From the NCBI GenBank assembly GCA_021018815.1, contig JAITYX010000003.1:3830501-3894500 (forward strand): a stretch of DNA of 64,000 nucleotides, given 5' to 3'. This document shows, piece by piece, positions 55,258-64,000 of the stretch (position 1 is the stretch's first letter; the number at the start of each line of letters is the position of its first letter). Source of the DNA: Talinum fruticosum (taxonomy: Eukaryota; Streptophyta; Magnoliopsida; Caryophyllales; Talinaceae). The position numbers were made by a program, and so were the translations under genes. The notes beneath the pieces were generated by a model, which was not told where the DNA came from, did not search any database, and saw only the letters and a program-made list of their open reading frames with translations.

Positions 55258-56600
55258 ATGTCGAAAAGAGGTTCTCACCCAAACTTTCTTGGTTCCGCAA
55301 CCAAGAAGCCCGAAACCAAAGCCAAGAGGGTCCTTCCAACCCCTCTAAAATCCTTGTCACCCAACACCTGACGTTGGATGACAAATTCTTCCCAACCACA
55401 AAATTTTCGTGGTTAAACCACATCAAAACCACGAGGGTTTATAATTTCCTCTGTTTTAGCGAGTTTATCTACCTAGAACTCGTCTCCGAGTTCTATTCAA
55501 ATCTTTCTAGCTCCGAGGGGATCCTTACCTCCGGAGTTCAAGATGTCGTTGTTCGAATCGATGTCTCTCTCCTCCATAGGTTATTCAAAGTATCATCTCT
55601 TTTCCTCAACAACAGCCCTATACCTTTCAACGAGGTTGTTGATGAATTCTTCGAGAAGTAAGAAAAGAAATCCCTGAGTCATGCAAAAACTTTTCAGTGA
55701 CTCGGATGAAGTCGAAGCTCGTCTTCTTTATTTTCTCGCTGATGAGAACCTTTTTCTCTTAGCATTCCAAGAAAGAGAATCCAAATTCCAAGATTCTCAA
55801 GGCTCTTTTTGACATTCTAGAGGGCTACGAAGTAGACCTCTTTCCAGCAATCATTGAGCGAGATGGCCTCCGTGCCAGCTCGGACAAAGAAATCCACCCC
55901 TTTTCCTTTTGGGGCTCTTCTCACCTTCATCTTCAAACAATTCAAAGTCCCACTCCCCTCGGATCTTAATGCGGTTTCGAGGTCTGCTATAGTAGTTGGC
56001 GAGAAAAGAGCTTCTAGGCTATGGATACCAGGAAACCCAACCAGGTGTTTAGGTCCACAGACTCGAAGCCGAGGCAACCTTCTCCTCCACCGCAAACTCG
56101 GACTCGGACTCGAGTCCACTCTCTCTACCTCCTCCACCTGGCGGTGCTTTCACCTCGAGTGCTTCTCATGTTATCTCTTCTGCTTTGTCTAACACAATGT
56201 TGGACAAGATCTCCTCTGTGTCCACCGAGATCAAGGGCACTCTCCGGTCATTCAAAGTCGTCCTTCGGTCTATGACCATAAACCAAAAGACAGCCCAGTC
56301 TCAAATCCGAGAAGCGGCAGGACGTGCTCTTTGAGATGAAGGCACTGGTTAAGGAGCAATAGGACTCGATCGAGTTCCTCTAGGAACGTCGCTCCAAAGA
56401 AGCTCGGGACCTGGTCGGCTCGACACATCGGAAGAGTCCTTGAGCCTCGCCAAATCTCCTTCCAGAAAGGCGGAAGAAGAAGAAGAGGAGGTTGCACCTA
56501 AGGCGGCTCCTTCGAAGAGAAGGAGGAAGAAGAAGGAGCCGAAAAGGAAGCAGTCGAGGGACAACGTGCTCCCGCCCCTTAATCGGAGCTGATTAGCTCA
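55258..56600 (+). pseudogene. Copia-1 env-like 3' ORF, broken
   Basis: The ORF after pol in SIRE-type elements; its function is unproven. The ATG at 55258 begins SKRGSHPNFLGSATKKPE, matching the start PKRGSAVEGGSATTKAE of copia-2. After a frameshift near 55350, the frame to 55661 has DDKFFPTTKFSWLNHIKT, FSEFIYLELVSEFYSNL and IPFNEVVDEFFEK, similar to the domain annotated in other plant elements as a putative plant transposon protein. Later frames include a Ser/Pro-rich part (56020-56200) and a Lys/Glu-rich basic tail (56460-56570). Stops and shifts abound. No signal peptide or membrane segment is convincing. Confidence 0.7.
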
Positions 56601-57379
56601 AACGAGTAGTTTGAGTGACTCGGAAGACCCTGCCGACAAAGCTCGGTCGGCGGCAGTCAAGCTCGAGGATGCACCACCCTCTATCGAGTTCCGGAGGATG
56701 AACCTCTGGATGACCTTATTCTGGGTCGGCCACTAAGAGCTGAGCCCATCCCGGAGCTACCAGTGTTGCCCCTGCCAAGATATTCAACATCTTCTCGCTC
56801 ATACCAGCGTAGGCGCACTGCCCGTTCATCCACTTCAGCTCACATTGCTCCCACTCCACCATCCTAAATTTTTGTTTTCTGTTTTTTTTTGTCCGGACAA
56901 ACAAATTGTATCTACTTGATACATTCTTCACTTGAAAGGCAAGGGGAGAATATTTAGAAAATATTTAGAAAATTTGTGGTCTTGTTTAGGGGAGTTTTTC
57001 TCACCCTTCTTGTACATATTTTCTATGCTTATGTGAATATGAATGAAGTTTCGTTTCATGCTTATTTACCTCTAAGTGTAACTCATTTCTAAGTTTCAAT
57101 TTCTTAGTATATTTTGCTCCGATATGTCAACTCGGTTATGTATCCTTGCTCCGATGTAAGCAATACTCTAAGTTCGAATCACTTCATTTCTATGCGATAT
57201 TTCATTCTTAGCTCGATGCAATCTAAGTATAATCGCTCTAATACAATCTAAGTTTGAACCAGTTTAGCTATTTACGTGATTCTATCTCTAAACTACGATA
57301 TACTCTTTGAGAAAGAATGAAAATTCGAGGCTTGTTTCACTAACAAAGTTTCTATCTAAGTATGGAATGCCTTTCATCA
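56601..57379 (+). other. Copia-1 3' noncoding region
   Basis: No gene. AT-rich after 56860. Ends near CTTTCATCAAAAAGGGGAG, which is also present in copia-2 before its LTR. Confidence 0.6.
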
Positions 57380-57391
57380 AAAAGGGGAGAT
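57380..57391 (+). other. Copia-1 polypurine tract
   Basis: AAAAGGGGAGAT directly precedes the 3' LTR. Confidence 0.85.
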
Positions 57392-58886
57392 TGAAGACTC
57401 GGATTCTACATTTATATCATTACGAGTACTATCAAGGAATCAGGTACAAACTTCATCCCTTCTAAGTTTTGATTACAAGTCATTCTGAGTGTTATAGAAA
57501 CTTTTCGAGTGTCATAGAAACTTTCTCGAGTGTTATAGAAACTACTGCATATGTTTTCATTCAATTCGACTGACTCGGAAAGCAAACTCTTGTTCATCAA
57601 TTCACTCTAATGGTTCCGAGTCACTCGGACATCACTCGATTTATCGCATGATCAAACATTCGCTCTAACTCTTTCAAACCAAGTTCGACTTCATATTCTA
57701 AGGTCAAGTGAATTACAACATTAATTCAACTTTCTAAGGGTCAGCATGTTTTGTGTGAAATATATTTGTCTAGATCAAGTACTCATACTCTAATATTCTC
57801 TTCTCTAACTTGATCTTTCTCTAGATTAACTAAGATGGAATTTGAAATAATGAATATTAGACTCGGAAAATTCCACTTTTTCTAGGACTCGAGATAATTA
57901 TGCACTTATTGATCTTAATTAAATTATTATCTCGTGCCTAATCCCGGACGATAGTATTTTATACTTTGAGAACCAAAATTGGCTTACTTTTGTAGGTTAT
58001 CTAAACGAGGTTATCCTACTTTTTGAATTACAAAAGTAACCAGACTTCAAGTCACCAACAAACAAGGATTTTTCTACTTCGACCAAGGTCCGGACATTGT
58101 GTCGTGGCTGTCTGTTTCCAAAGCTGGAAATCGTCAACGCTAAGCTCAATGGTGGTTTCCACCCTACTTTTCGGACACCACTAGTGGATTGTGACATCGT
58201 AAGGAGTCAAGAGCCATTGCACAACGTTCACATCTCAACGAATCTTTTTGAGCGACTCGGAAGAACCGTTACACTGTCACGAGAGGACTTCTAATCGGAA
58301 GATAGTCACAACTACTAATCTTGTTGATCACCTATAAATAGAAGCCACTTCACAAGACTTGAAGATTGCTAAACCCATTGCTTGAAATTATATCACTATG
58401 TATAAGACTCATTCAATCTTCATCTTATAACTCCAAGTCCGTACTTAACACTTTTTCCGAGTTGTAAAGTCTTGTAATCGAGTCACAAACTCTTTCTTAC
58501 TCTCTAAGTAAGGTCCTTTGACTGAGCTGTGAGGGTTAACTTAGCTCGGTTGTCCCTAGTCTGTAAAGGTTACCTCGGTTAGGAAGTACTAGATTAGATA
58601 AGGGAACTTCGAGTCTAGGAAAACTTTGTAAGTAATTGTCTAAGGGAGCAATTCTGGTTGAGTCGATCTACTGTATTTTGTGGATTCAAAATAGTGGATT
58701 TGACTTGGTGCTTGGATTAGCATTGGCCATGGTTTTCCGCCCCAGGAGGGTTTCCACGTGATTTGTAAGTTAATACTTTTCGAGTTTTCAGTTTAAACTT
58801 TAACCCCTCCATTGTTGTTAAAATTTCCTCATCACCCTATTCAGCCCCCTCTAGGGTGATCGAGAGTCTCCAAGCGCAAACCTTCA
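57392..58886 (+). repeat. Copia-1 3' LTR
   Basis: Starts TGAAGACTCGG and ends AACCTTCA; 1495 bases, matched to 48051-49563. Its TATA box is at 58333-58340. Confidence 0.93.
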
Positions 58887-58891
58887 TAAGC
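58887..58891. repeat. Copia-1 target site duplication, right copy
   Basis: TAAGC; compare TAAGT at 48046-48050. Confidence 0.8.
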
Positions 58892-60250
58892 TTTTCAAAA
58901 GTAAAGATCACAATTAAAAATTCTTTTTGAATGACGAGTGTAATGTAATTAGGCATCATATTTTAGTGTGTGGCTCACATAATAAATCACATGGAGTTTC
59001 TTATTCACACGTTTTCCAACAACATAATCGAAGCATCACATATCAACTCAAAAGGTTCTCCCTAGATGAAAGGATGCGGAACAGGGGCAAAGGTCATGGC
59101 TTCTTTTAGCTTAATAAGTGCCTCTAACATTCCCTAGAGAATTGAGATGCCACATCCTTAGCCAGAAGGTTGGATAAAGGTTTAGTAATCTTACTAAAGT
59201 CCTTAATAAATCTACTGTAGAATCCAACATGTCCAAGAAAAGACCTGACTTCTTTCACAATGGTGGGAGGGAGAAAATTAGCAATTAAGTTAATTTTTGC
59301 TTTATCAACCTCTATCCCTTCACTAAAAATGACATGGCCTAAGACAATCCCCTTTTTACCATGAAATAACAATTTTCCCAATTTAGAGTCAAATATTTCT
59401 CCCTACACTTTTTCAAAACTCTACTTAAATTGGCTAAACAATCATTAAAAGATAATTCTAAACATAGAAAAATCATCCATGAAAATCTCCATGCAGTTTT
59501 CAACCAAATTAGAGAAAATAGAGGTCATGCACCTTTGAAAGGTAGTAAGGGCATTGCAAATTCCAAATGGCATTTTCCCAAAAGCATAGGTGCAAAAGGG
59601 GCAAGTGAAAATGGTTTTCTCCTAATCCTTAGGAGCAATACAGATCTAGGTATAACCAAAATAACTATCCAAGCAATAGTGAAAAGAACATCTAGTTAAC
59701 CTCTCTAGAATTTGATCCATGAAATGATGGAGGAAATGGTCTTTTTGGCTGGCAACATTCAACTTTGTATAGTTAATACAAACTCTCCACCCAAACTAGA
59801 GTTGGGTAAGGACTAGTTCATTCTTATCATTCCTAATCACGAGTAATACTAGTCTTCTTAGGAACAACTTGAACGAGATTGACCCATTCACTATCAAAAA
59901 TAGGATATATGATCCCATGGTCCAACCACTTAAGAACCTCCTTCTTAACTACTTCTTGTCAAGTGGGGTTCAATTGCTTCGACGGCCTTTAAAAGGTTTA
60001 GCACCATCCTGTAGATAGATCTTGTGTTGTATAATGTTAGGACCAATGCCCTTGATGTTACCTAAGGTCCAACCTAAGGCCTTGTTATTCTTCCTAAGTA
60101 AGTCAATTAATTTTCTCTCATGGTCAAGGTCTAAGTCGAAGTAATAATCACGGAAAGAGTTTTATTAGGACTAAGAAAAACATATTTAAGGGAATCGGGG
60201 AGGGGCTTCAATTCGAGTAGGGCTGTAGGTGGATTAGGAATAACAACATT
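58892..60250 (-). pseudogene. pol: Gypsy reverse transcriptase and RNase H start, broken
   Basis: On the minus strand: LLELKPLPDSLKYVFL near 60220, KALGWTLGNIKGIGP near 60060, VLKWLDHGIIYPIFDSEWV near 59940, then frames with PFGICNALTTFQRCM and an EIFMDDFSMF box (both aspartates kept) near 59480. 59381-59124 has KGIVLGHVIFSEGIEVDKAK and FLGHVGFYSRFIKDFSKI. The RNase H start is near 59050-58892 with CDAS and KKLHVIYYVSHTL blocks. Many stops. The domain continues at 48050 after the copia insertion. Confidence 0.85.
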
Positions 60251-60300
60251 ATCATAAAAATTTTCATAAATAGAGTTTATCGATCGTATATCATCATATT

Positions 60301-61743
60301 TAAAGGTTAGCTCTTAGAGAGGTTAAGTCACCATAGGGGGTGAATAGGGTGATGGAAGATTTTTGAGAAAAATCAAACTGTTTTGCACTGTAACATACTA
60401 AGAAACAAATTCCGAGTCTAGATTGGACTCGGAAAGTGAAATACACAAAAAGTACGTGAAAACCCTCCTGGGGTAGAAAACCACGGACAGTGCTAATCCA
60501 AGCACCACGTAAAATCCACTAATTGAATTCTCAATTACAAAGGTCCGACTCTAACCAGAATTGCTCCCTTAGACAATTCCTTTATAGATTGTCCTAGACA
60601 CAAAAGTTCCCTTATCCGATCTACTACTTCCTAACCGAGTTAACCTTTACAGTCAGTCGGGGACAACTAAGTTGAGTTAGCCATTACAACTCGAGTCAAG
60701 GGACTTACAAAGAAAGTAGAAAGAATATGAATGATTACAAGACTTTCTTTACAACTTAGAAAGTAAGAAATTATAGATTAGGAGTTGTAAGATGAAGATT
60801 GAATAAGAATGCACTAAGTAAGTGTTCAGCAATGTGTTCAATAATCTTTAAGTCTTATGGAGTGACTTCTATTTATAAGCACCAAGGCGAGAATGACCAT
60901 TGAGACTTGTTCTGGACTAGTGAGCCTCAATAGCCGTTATAACGACTAGTTTGAGTCACTCGAGAAAAGATCCGTTGAGATGTGAACGTTGTGTAGTACT
61001 CCTTGGCTCAAAAGATGGTCTATCCCTCTGGTGGTGATTGAAGTTTAGGGTGGAAACTACCATTAGACTCAAAGTTGAAGTTTTCCAGTTTTGGAAACAA
61101 ACAACCCTAACACGATGTATCGAGCCATGTTAAAAAATGGTTGATTTATGTCTACTGGTGTTTAACGGTTAAAAATCGAGCTGCTTTTGTATTTCAAAAA
61201 TAGATTAGGCTTATTTAATCAACCTACAAAAGAAAATCAAAGTGGTACTCAAAGTATAAAAATACTTTGGTCCAGAATTAGGTAAAGATAATAATTAAAT
61301 CAAAGTAATTAAGCGAGTTAACTATCTTCAACCTAAAAGAATGGAATTTTCTAAGTCTAATATTCATTAGGTTCAGATTCCATGTTGAGTCAATCCTTAA
61401 AATGATCAAGTTATAAGAATAAGATATCAGAATTCATAAACTTGAACAAGTAAATAATTCTCAACAAATAAACCGACTTAGAAATTAGAATTAACGCTGC
61501 AATTCATTTTCACTTGAAACAAGAAGTCAATGCTCGAGAATAAATGTGTTTGAGAAACTATTTACTCATGCCATTGTTCCGAGTTATGTCCGAGTGGGTC
61601 GAATTACGATTAAGAACGTTATGCTTGATGAATGGTTTCTGAGTGGGTCGAACGGAATGAAAACTTAGATGTGAGTTTCTTTAAAGCTCAAAATATGTTA
61701 GATAAAAACCTAAGAGAGATAGAAAGTTGTACCTGAGTCTTTA
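60301..61743 (-). repeat. Copia-2 3' LTR
   Basis: The minus strand starts TAAAGACTCAGG after AAAAAGGGGAGAT and ends AGCTAACCTTTA. Both ends differ from copia-1 by the same kind of change (TGAAG to TAAAG, CTTCA to CTTTA), so the terminal dinucleotides are TA...TA. Internal similarity to the copia-1 LTR is clear, for example CACCCTATTCAMCCCCTA near the end and TATAAATAGAAG at 60865-60877. Length 1443. Confidence 0.85.
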
Positions 61744-62377
61744 ATCTCCCCTTTTTGATGAAAGACATTCCACACTTAAGATAGAAACTAATCGGTTCGG
61801 AGAGTTAAGTTTTTCTTAGAGAATTGATCGGAGGATTAATCGGAGCAAGAAAAATAATGATGAGTATTTATTAGTTCAGCTCGGATCAAAACATAACTCG
61901 AACATGTTTCTTGAAGTAATCGAGCAAGGTTGTTAAAGAGTAAAGAGATAATATCGGAGAAAACCAAAACATATACTCGAAATAGATATGCTCGGAAATA
62001 AGCGAATTTCATGCATTGCAAGAAACATTTATACAAGAACAAAGTAAGATAAACTTAGAAAACAACTAGGGGATAAACTCCCTTAAACTAAACATCTGTT
62101 TTTCTATCTTTTCCCTCCCCTATGCATTTCAGCAAAAATAACAAAATGAGGGAGGAAAGAACAAGTAAATACATAAGATGTTGGACAAAAAAAAAAAAAA
62201 AAGAAAATAAAGAAAATTGAGTTTGAAATCGGGAAGGAGGGGCGATCTATCGAGAAGTCGAAGATCGAGCCGTGCGCCTGTGCCTATATGCTTGAGTGGA
62301 AATAGCTAGGCTAGGTGGCATCGGAATAGGTAGATCCGGTAATGGAGGGATACAGGTTCGTTGAACCAAAAGCGAGA

Positions 62378-62400
<23 letters not shown>
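61744..62400 (-). other. Copia-2 PPT and 3' noncoding region
   Basis: The minus strand reads CTTTCATCAAAAAGGGGAG before the LTR, as in copia-1. The rest is AT-rich with a poly(A) run near 62188-62202; no gene. Confidence 0.65.
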
Positions 62401-62409
<9 letters not shown>

Positions 62410-63818
62410 AAAGACTGCTGCTGGCCGAGGTTCCGAGGCGGGGCCTTAGATTGGTGGACTTCGGTAGCCTCTTCGACGCACTTCGAGTGTGATTATAAGA
62501 GATCACCTTAGGTTCTTTGTTGCCCTGGTCCTCAAGTTGGACAGCTGCATCCTCCTTTTCTCTTTGTTCTTCTCCTCCTTCAGCCTCTCCTTGTCCTTCC
62601 TCTCGCTGCTTCTTCGGCATTTTCCGATTCGGACTCGGAAGAGCTGGAGTCCTCGGCTGCCTTTGATCTTCTCATGGAGGCGATGAATTTGATCATGTTG
62701 TTGCTTGATCACCTCCTTGAACTTAGCAATCAGATCTTGACTTTGCTTGAGCTGAGCTGAGCCTCGAGCTCGAGCCTGGCTTTGCATCGGAGTTAGAGTT
62801 GGGATGAAAGCACTGGAAAGAGCTTAGAGTTGATTTTAACTATAAAGCTAGAGAAGCAAGTTTGTTGGCCACCTTCTCAAGAAGCTCGATAGAAGTGTTA
62901 GACAGAGAAGTAGAAGGTCCAACGGTGAGAAGTGAGACATCCGAAGTTGTCCGAGTGCGAGGAGGAGGAGGAGGAGGAGGTGGAGGTGGTAACTCGGACA
63001 AGTGAACCCGGACACCAGGCTTGACTTCTTGGTATCCAAGACCATTGAGGTCACTCATGCCAAGACAAACGGTAGGTTCCAAGAAGGAGTTGGGTCGAGA
63101 AGGTAGAGGGACCCAAATTAGTGAAAACAACGAGTGAGAAGAGCTCCAAAAGGATATGAAGTCTTCTTAGTGTTAGAAGGAATAGAGGCTATCCGCTCTA
63201 AGATGAATAGAAGAGGTCTACTTTGTAAACCTTGAGAATGTCATAGAGAACATTTAGAACTTTGGAGTTAGGGTTCTCTTTAGACGGGTAATAATAGAAG
63301 AACGTACTCATCGGAATGAAACACGAAGCCCGGCTTCGAGGTTATACGAGTCACGTGAAAATTTCTTCTCGGACTGAGGAGGTTCTTTAGCGTATTTGGC
63401 AAAGAAGTTATCAAAGACTTCATTGAAAGGAATTGGATGGGAGTTGAGAAAGAGGACTTCACATAGAAAAGTTTGTGATGTAAGGTAAGATTGATTCAAA
63501 CCTTACCCTGAATAACGAAGTGATAATATTATCGCTTGTCTGTCATGTTAGTATAGAACTTAAGCACAACGTGCGGGTAAATATACTCACGAAACAAAGA
63601 TAAGTGTACACACCGAGTGTTGAGGATGTGTCTCAACCAGGAGAATGATGTTTTTGGGAAGAATTTTTCGTCCATAATGAAGTGTTGGGCGACATTATGC
63701 TTTGGGTCTTCGATGCGGGCTCTTTGCCTTTGACCTTGTTTGGCCTCGGTTTGAGCGGGCTGAGTTCGGCCTTCGTGGTAGCCGATCCTCCTTCCACGGC
63801 AGATCCTCTCTTAGGCAT
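62400..63818 (-). pseudogene. Copia-2 env-like 3' ORF, broken
   Basis: The start at 63818 (MPKRGSAVEGGSATTKAE) matches copia-1. Then in other frames a KFFPKTSFSWL-like block near 63650 and PIPFNEVFDNFFAK near 63420 correspond to copia-1 blocks. A Pro-rich stretch (SELPPPPPPPPPPRTRTT) lies near 62960-63000. A Gln/Lys/Glu-rich stretch (62787-62503, LKQSQDLIAKFKEVIKQQ) has coiled-coil character and a highly charged tail. No membrane segment is seen. Frameshifts separate the blocks. It is the same protein family as 55258-56600. Confidence 0.7.
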
Positions 63819-63960
63819 ACTTAGAGAGTAGAGAACACGAAGATCGAGAATCGAGAGAGAAAGAGAGAGTGAGTGCGAGAGTGAATGAACTTTGAGAGCA
63901 AAGAGAGCGAGGGAGTAAGCAATAAGTAGGTAAAGTAGAAGAAAGAAAGTGAAGCGGTGC

Positions 63961-63968
63961 TATTTATA
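63961..63968 (-). promoter_or_regulatory. Internal TATA box ahead of the copia-2 env-like ORF
   Basis: The minus strand reads CGCTATAAATAGCACC, about 145 bases upstream of the ORF start at 63818, followed by a CT-rich leader. It corresponds to 55009-55016 in copia-1. Confidence 0.5.
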
Positions 63969-64000
63969 GCGAGAAAAGGATTTTACACCGACTTTCGACT

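Larger units (their letters stand above)
48051..58886 (+). mobile_element. SIRE-type Ty1/copia retrotransposon (copia-1), degraded
   Basis: A 10.8-kb element with LTRs of 1513 and 1495 bases (TGAAGACTCGG...CTTCA), a tRNA-Met-type PBS and a PPT (AAAGGGGAGAT). The order gag, protease, integrase, RT, RNase H is that of Ty1/copia. A further 2.7 kb between RNase H and the 3' LTR carries an env-like ORF, as in the SIRE/Maximus lineage. Frameshifts and stops occur in every gene, though many catalytic motifs survive. It is inserted in the RNase H region of the antisense gypsy element with a 5-bp duplication (4 of 5 identical). Confidence 0.92.
44697..60300 (-). mobile_element. Antisense Athila-type gypsy element with pol, split by copia
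   Basis: Reading leftward on the minus strand: RT and RNase H start (60250-58892), interruption by a copia element (58886-48051), end of RNase H (48050-47501), integrase (47500-46520), 3' noncoding region with PPT (46519-45314) and partial 3' LTR (45313 to about 44697). The 5' part (LTR, gag, protease) lies beyond a second copia element inserted at 60300. Its LTR start TGTTGAATCC and its 3' noncoding region match the gag-only element. All coding blocks carry stops. The reading frame resumes across the copia insertion when one target-duplication copy is dropped, confirming one original element. Confidence 0.85.
60301..64000 (-). mobile_element. Second SIRE-type copia element (copia-2), partial
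   Basis: Antisense relative of copia-1 seen from its 3' end: LTR 60301-61743, PPT 61744-61756, 3' noncoding region, env-like ORF (63818 to about 62400) and an internal TATA box at 63961. Its gag and pol lie beyond the window. It inserted at 60300 in the antisense gypsy element, just upstream of the RT. The target duplication cannot be checked. Confidence 0.88.

Overview
The window is a stretch of plant nuclear DNA built almost wholly of nested, decayed transposable elements. Plant origin is shown by LTR retrotransposons primed by tRNA-Asp (Athila-type gypsy) and by initiator tRNA-Met (SIRE-type copia), a CACTA element with a TNP2 transposase and a ULP1-like protease, a PIF/Harbinger remnant, an L1-type LINE with a plant RNase H tail, and degenerate TTTAGGG arrays. 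The species cannot be named from the sequence. The density of nesting suggests gene-poor heterochromatin. No intact cellular gene, tRNA, rRNA or CRISPR array was found; one short stretch (14471-15118) may be a host gene fragment.

Layout. (1) 1-2573: an antisense Del/Tekay-like gypsy LTR whose insertion cuts the 5' LTR of the next element. (2) 2574-14455: an Athila gypsy element on the + strand: truncated 5' LTR, tRNA-Asp PBS, broken gag, protease, RT, RNase H and integrase, a second ORF of the ATHILA ORF-1 family, PPT and a complete 3' LTR. (3) 14456-19529: possible gene fragment, Harbinger pseudogene, interstitial telomeric repeats, a Stowaway-like MITE and a hAT-like non-autonomous element. 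(4) 19530 to about 41715: one CACTA element on the + strand (subterminal palindromes, TNP2 pseudogene, second ORF with a ULP1-like C-terminus), split at 25271/38178 by a gag-only gypsy element with identical 6-bp target duplications. That element is itself split by a 6.8-kb antisense LINE with 16-bp target duplications. (5) About 41716-45313: antisense Del-like 3' LTR, an 868-bp foldback element, AT-rich DNA and a partial antisense gypsy LTR. (6) 45314-60300: an antisense gypsy element with a pol region. It shares its 3' noncoding sequence with the gag-only element and is split inside RNase H by a 10.8-kb SIRE-type copia element (48051-58886). (7) 60301-64000: a second SIRE-type copia element, antisense, running off the window, with its 3' LTR and env-like ORF.

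How the parts relate. All coding sequences are pseudogenes by frameshift or stop, several stops being of the C-to-T/G-to-A type expected from methylcytosine decay. Relative ages follow from nesting: CACTA, then gag-only gypsy, then LINE; antisense gypsy, then both copia elements; Athila, then Del. The gag-only element and the antisense gypsy element look like a non-autonomous/autonomous pair. The most interesting recurrent signals are a TATA box just upstream of the env-like ORF in both copia elements, a hairpin plus G-rich PPT-like tract in the 3' noncoding region of all three Athila-type elements, and a cluster of compound hairpins in the Athila LTR with relatives ahead of its second ORF.
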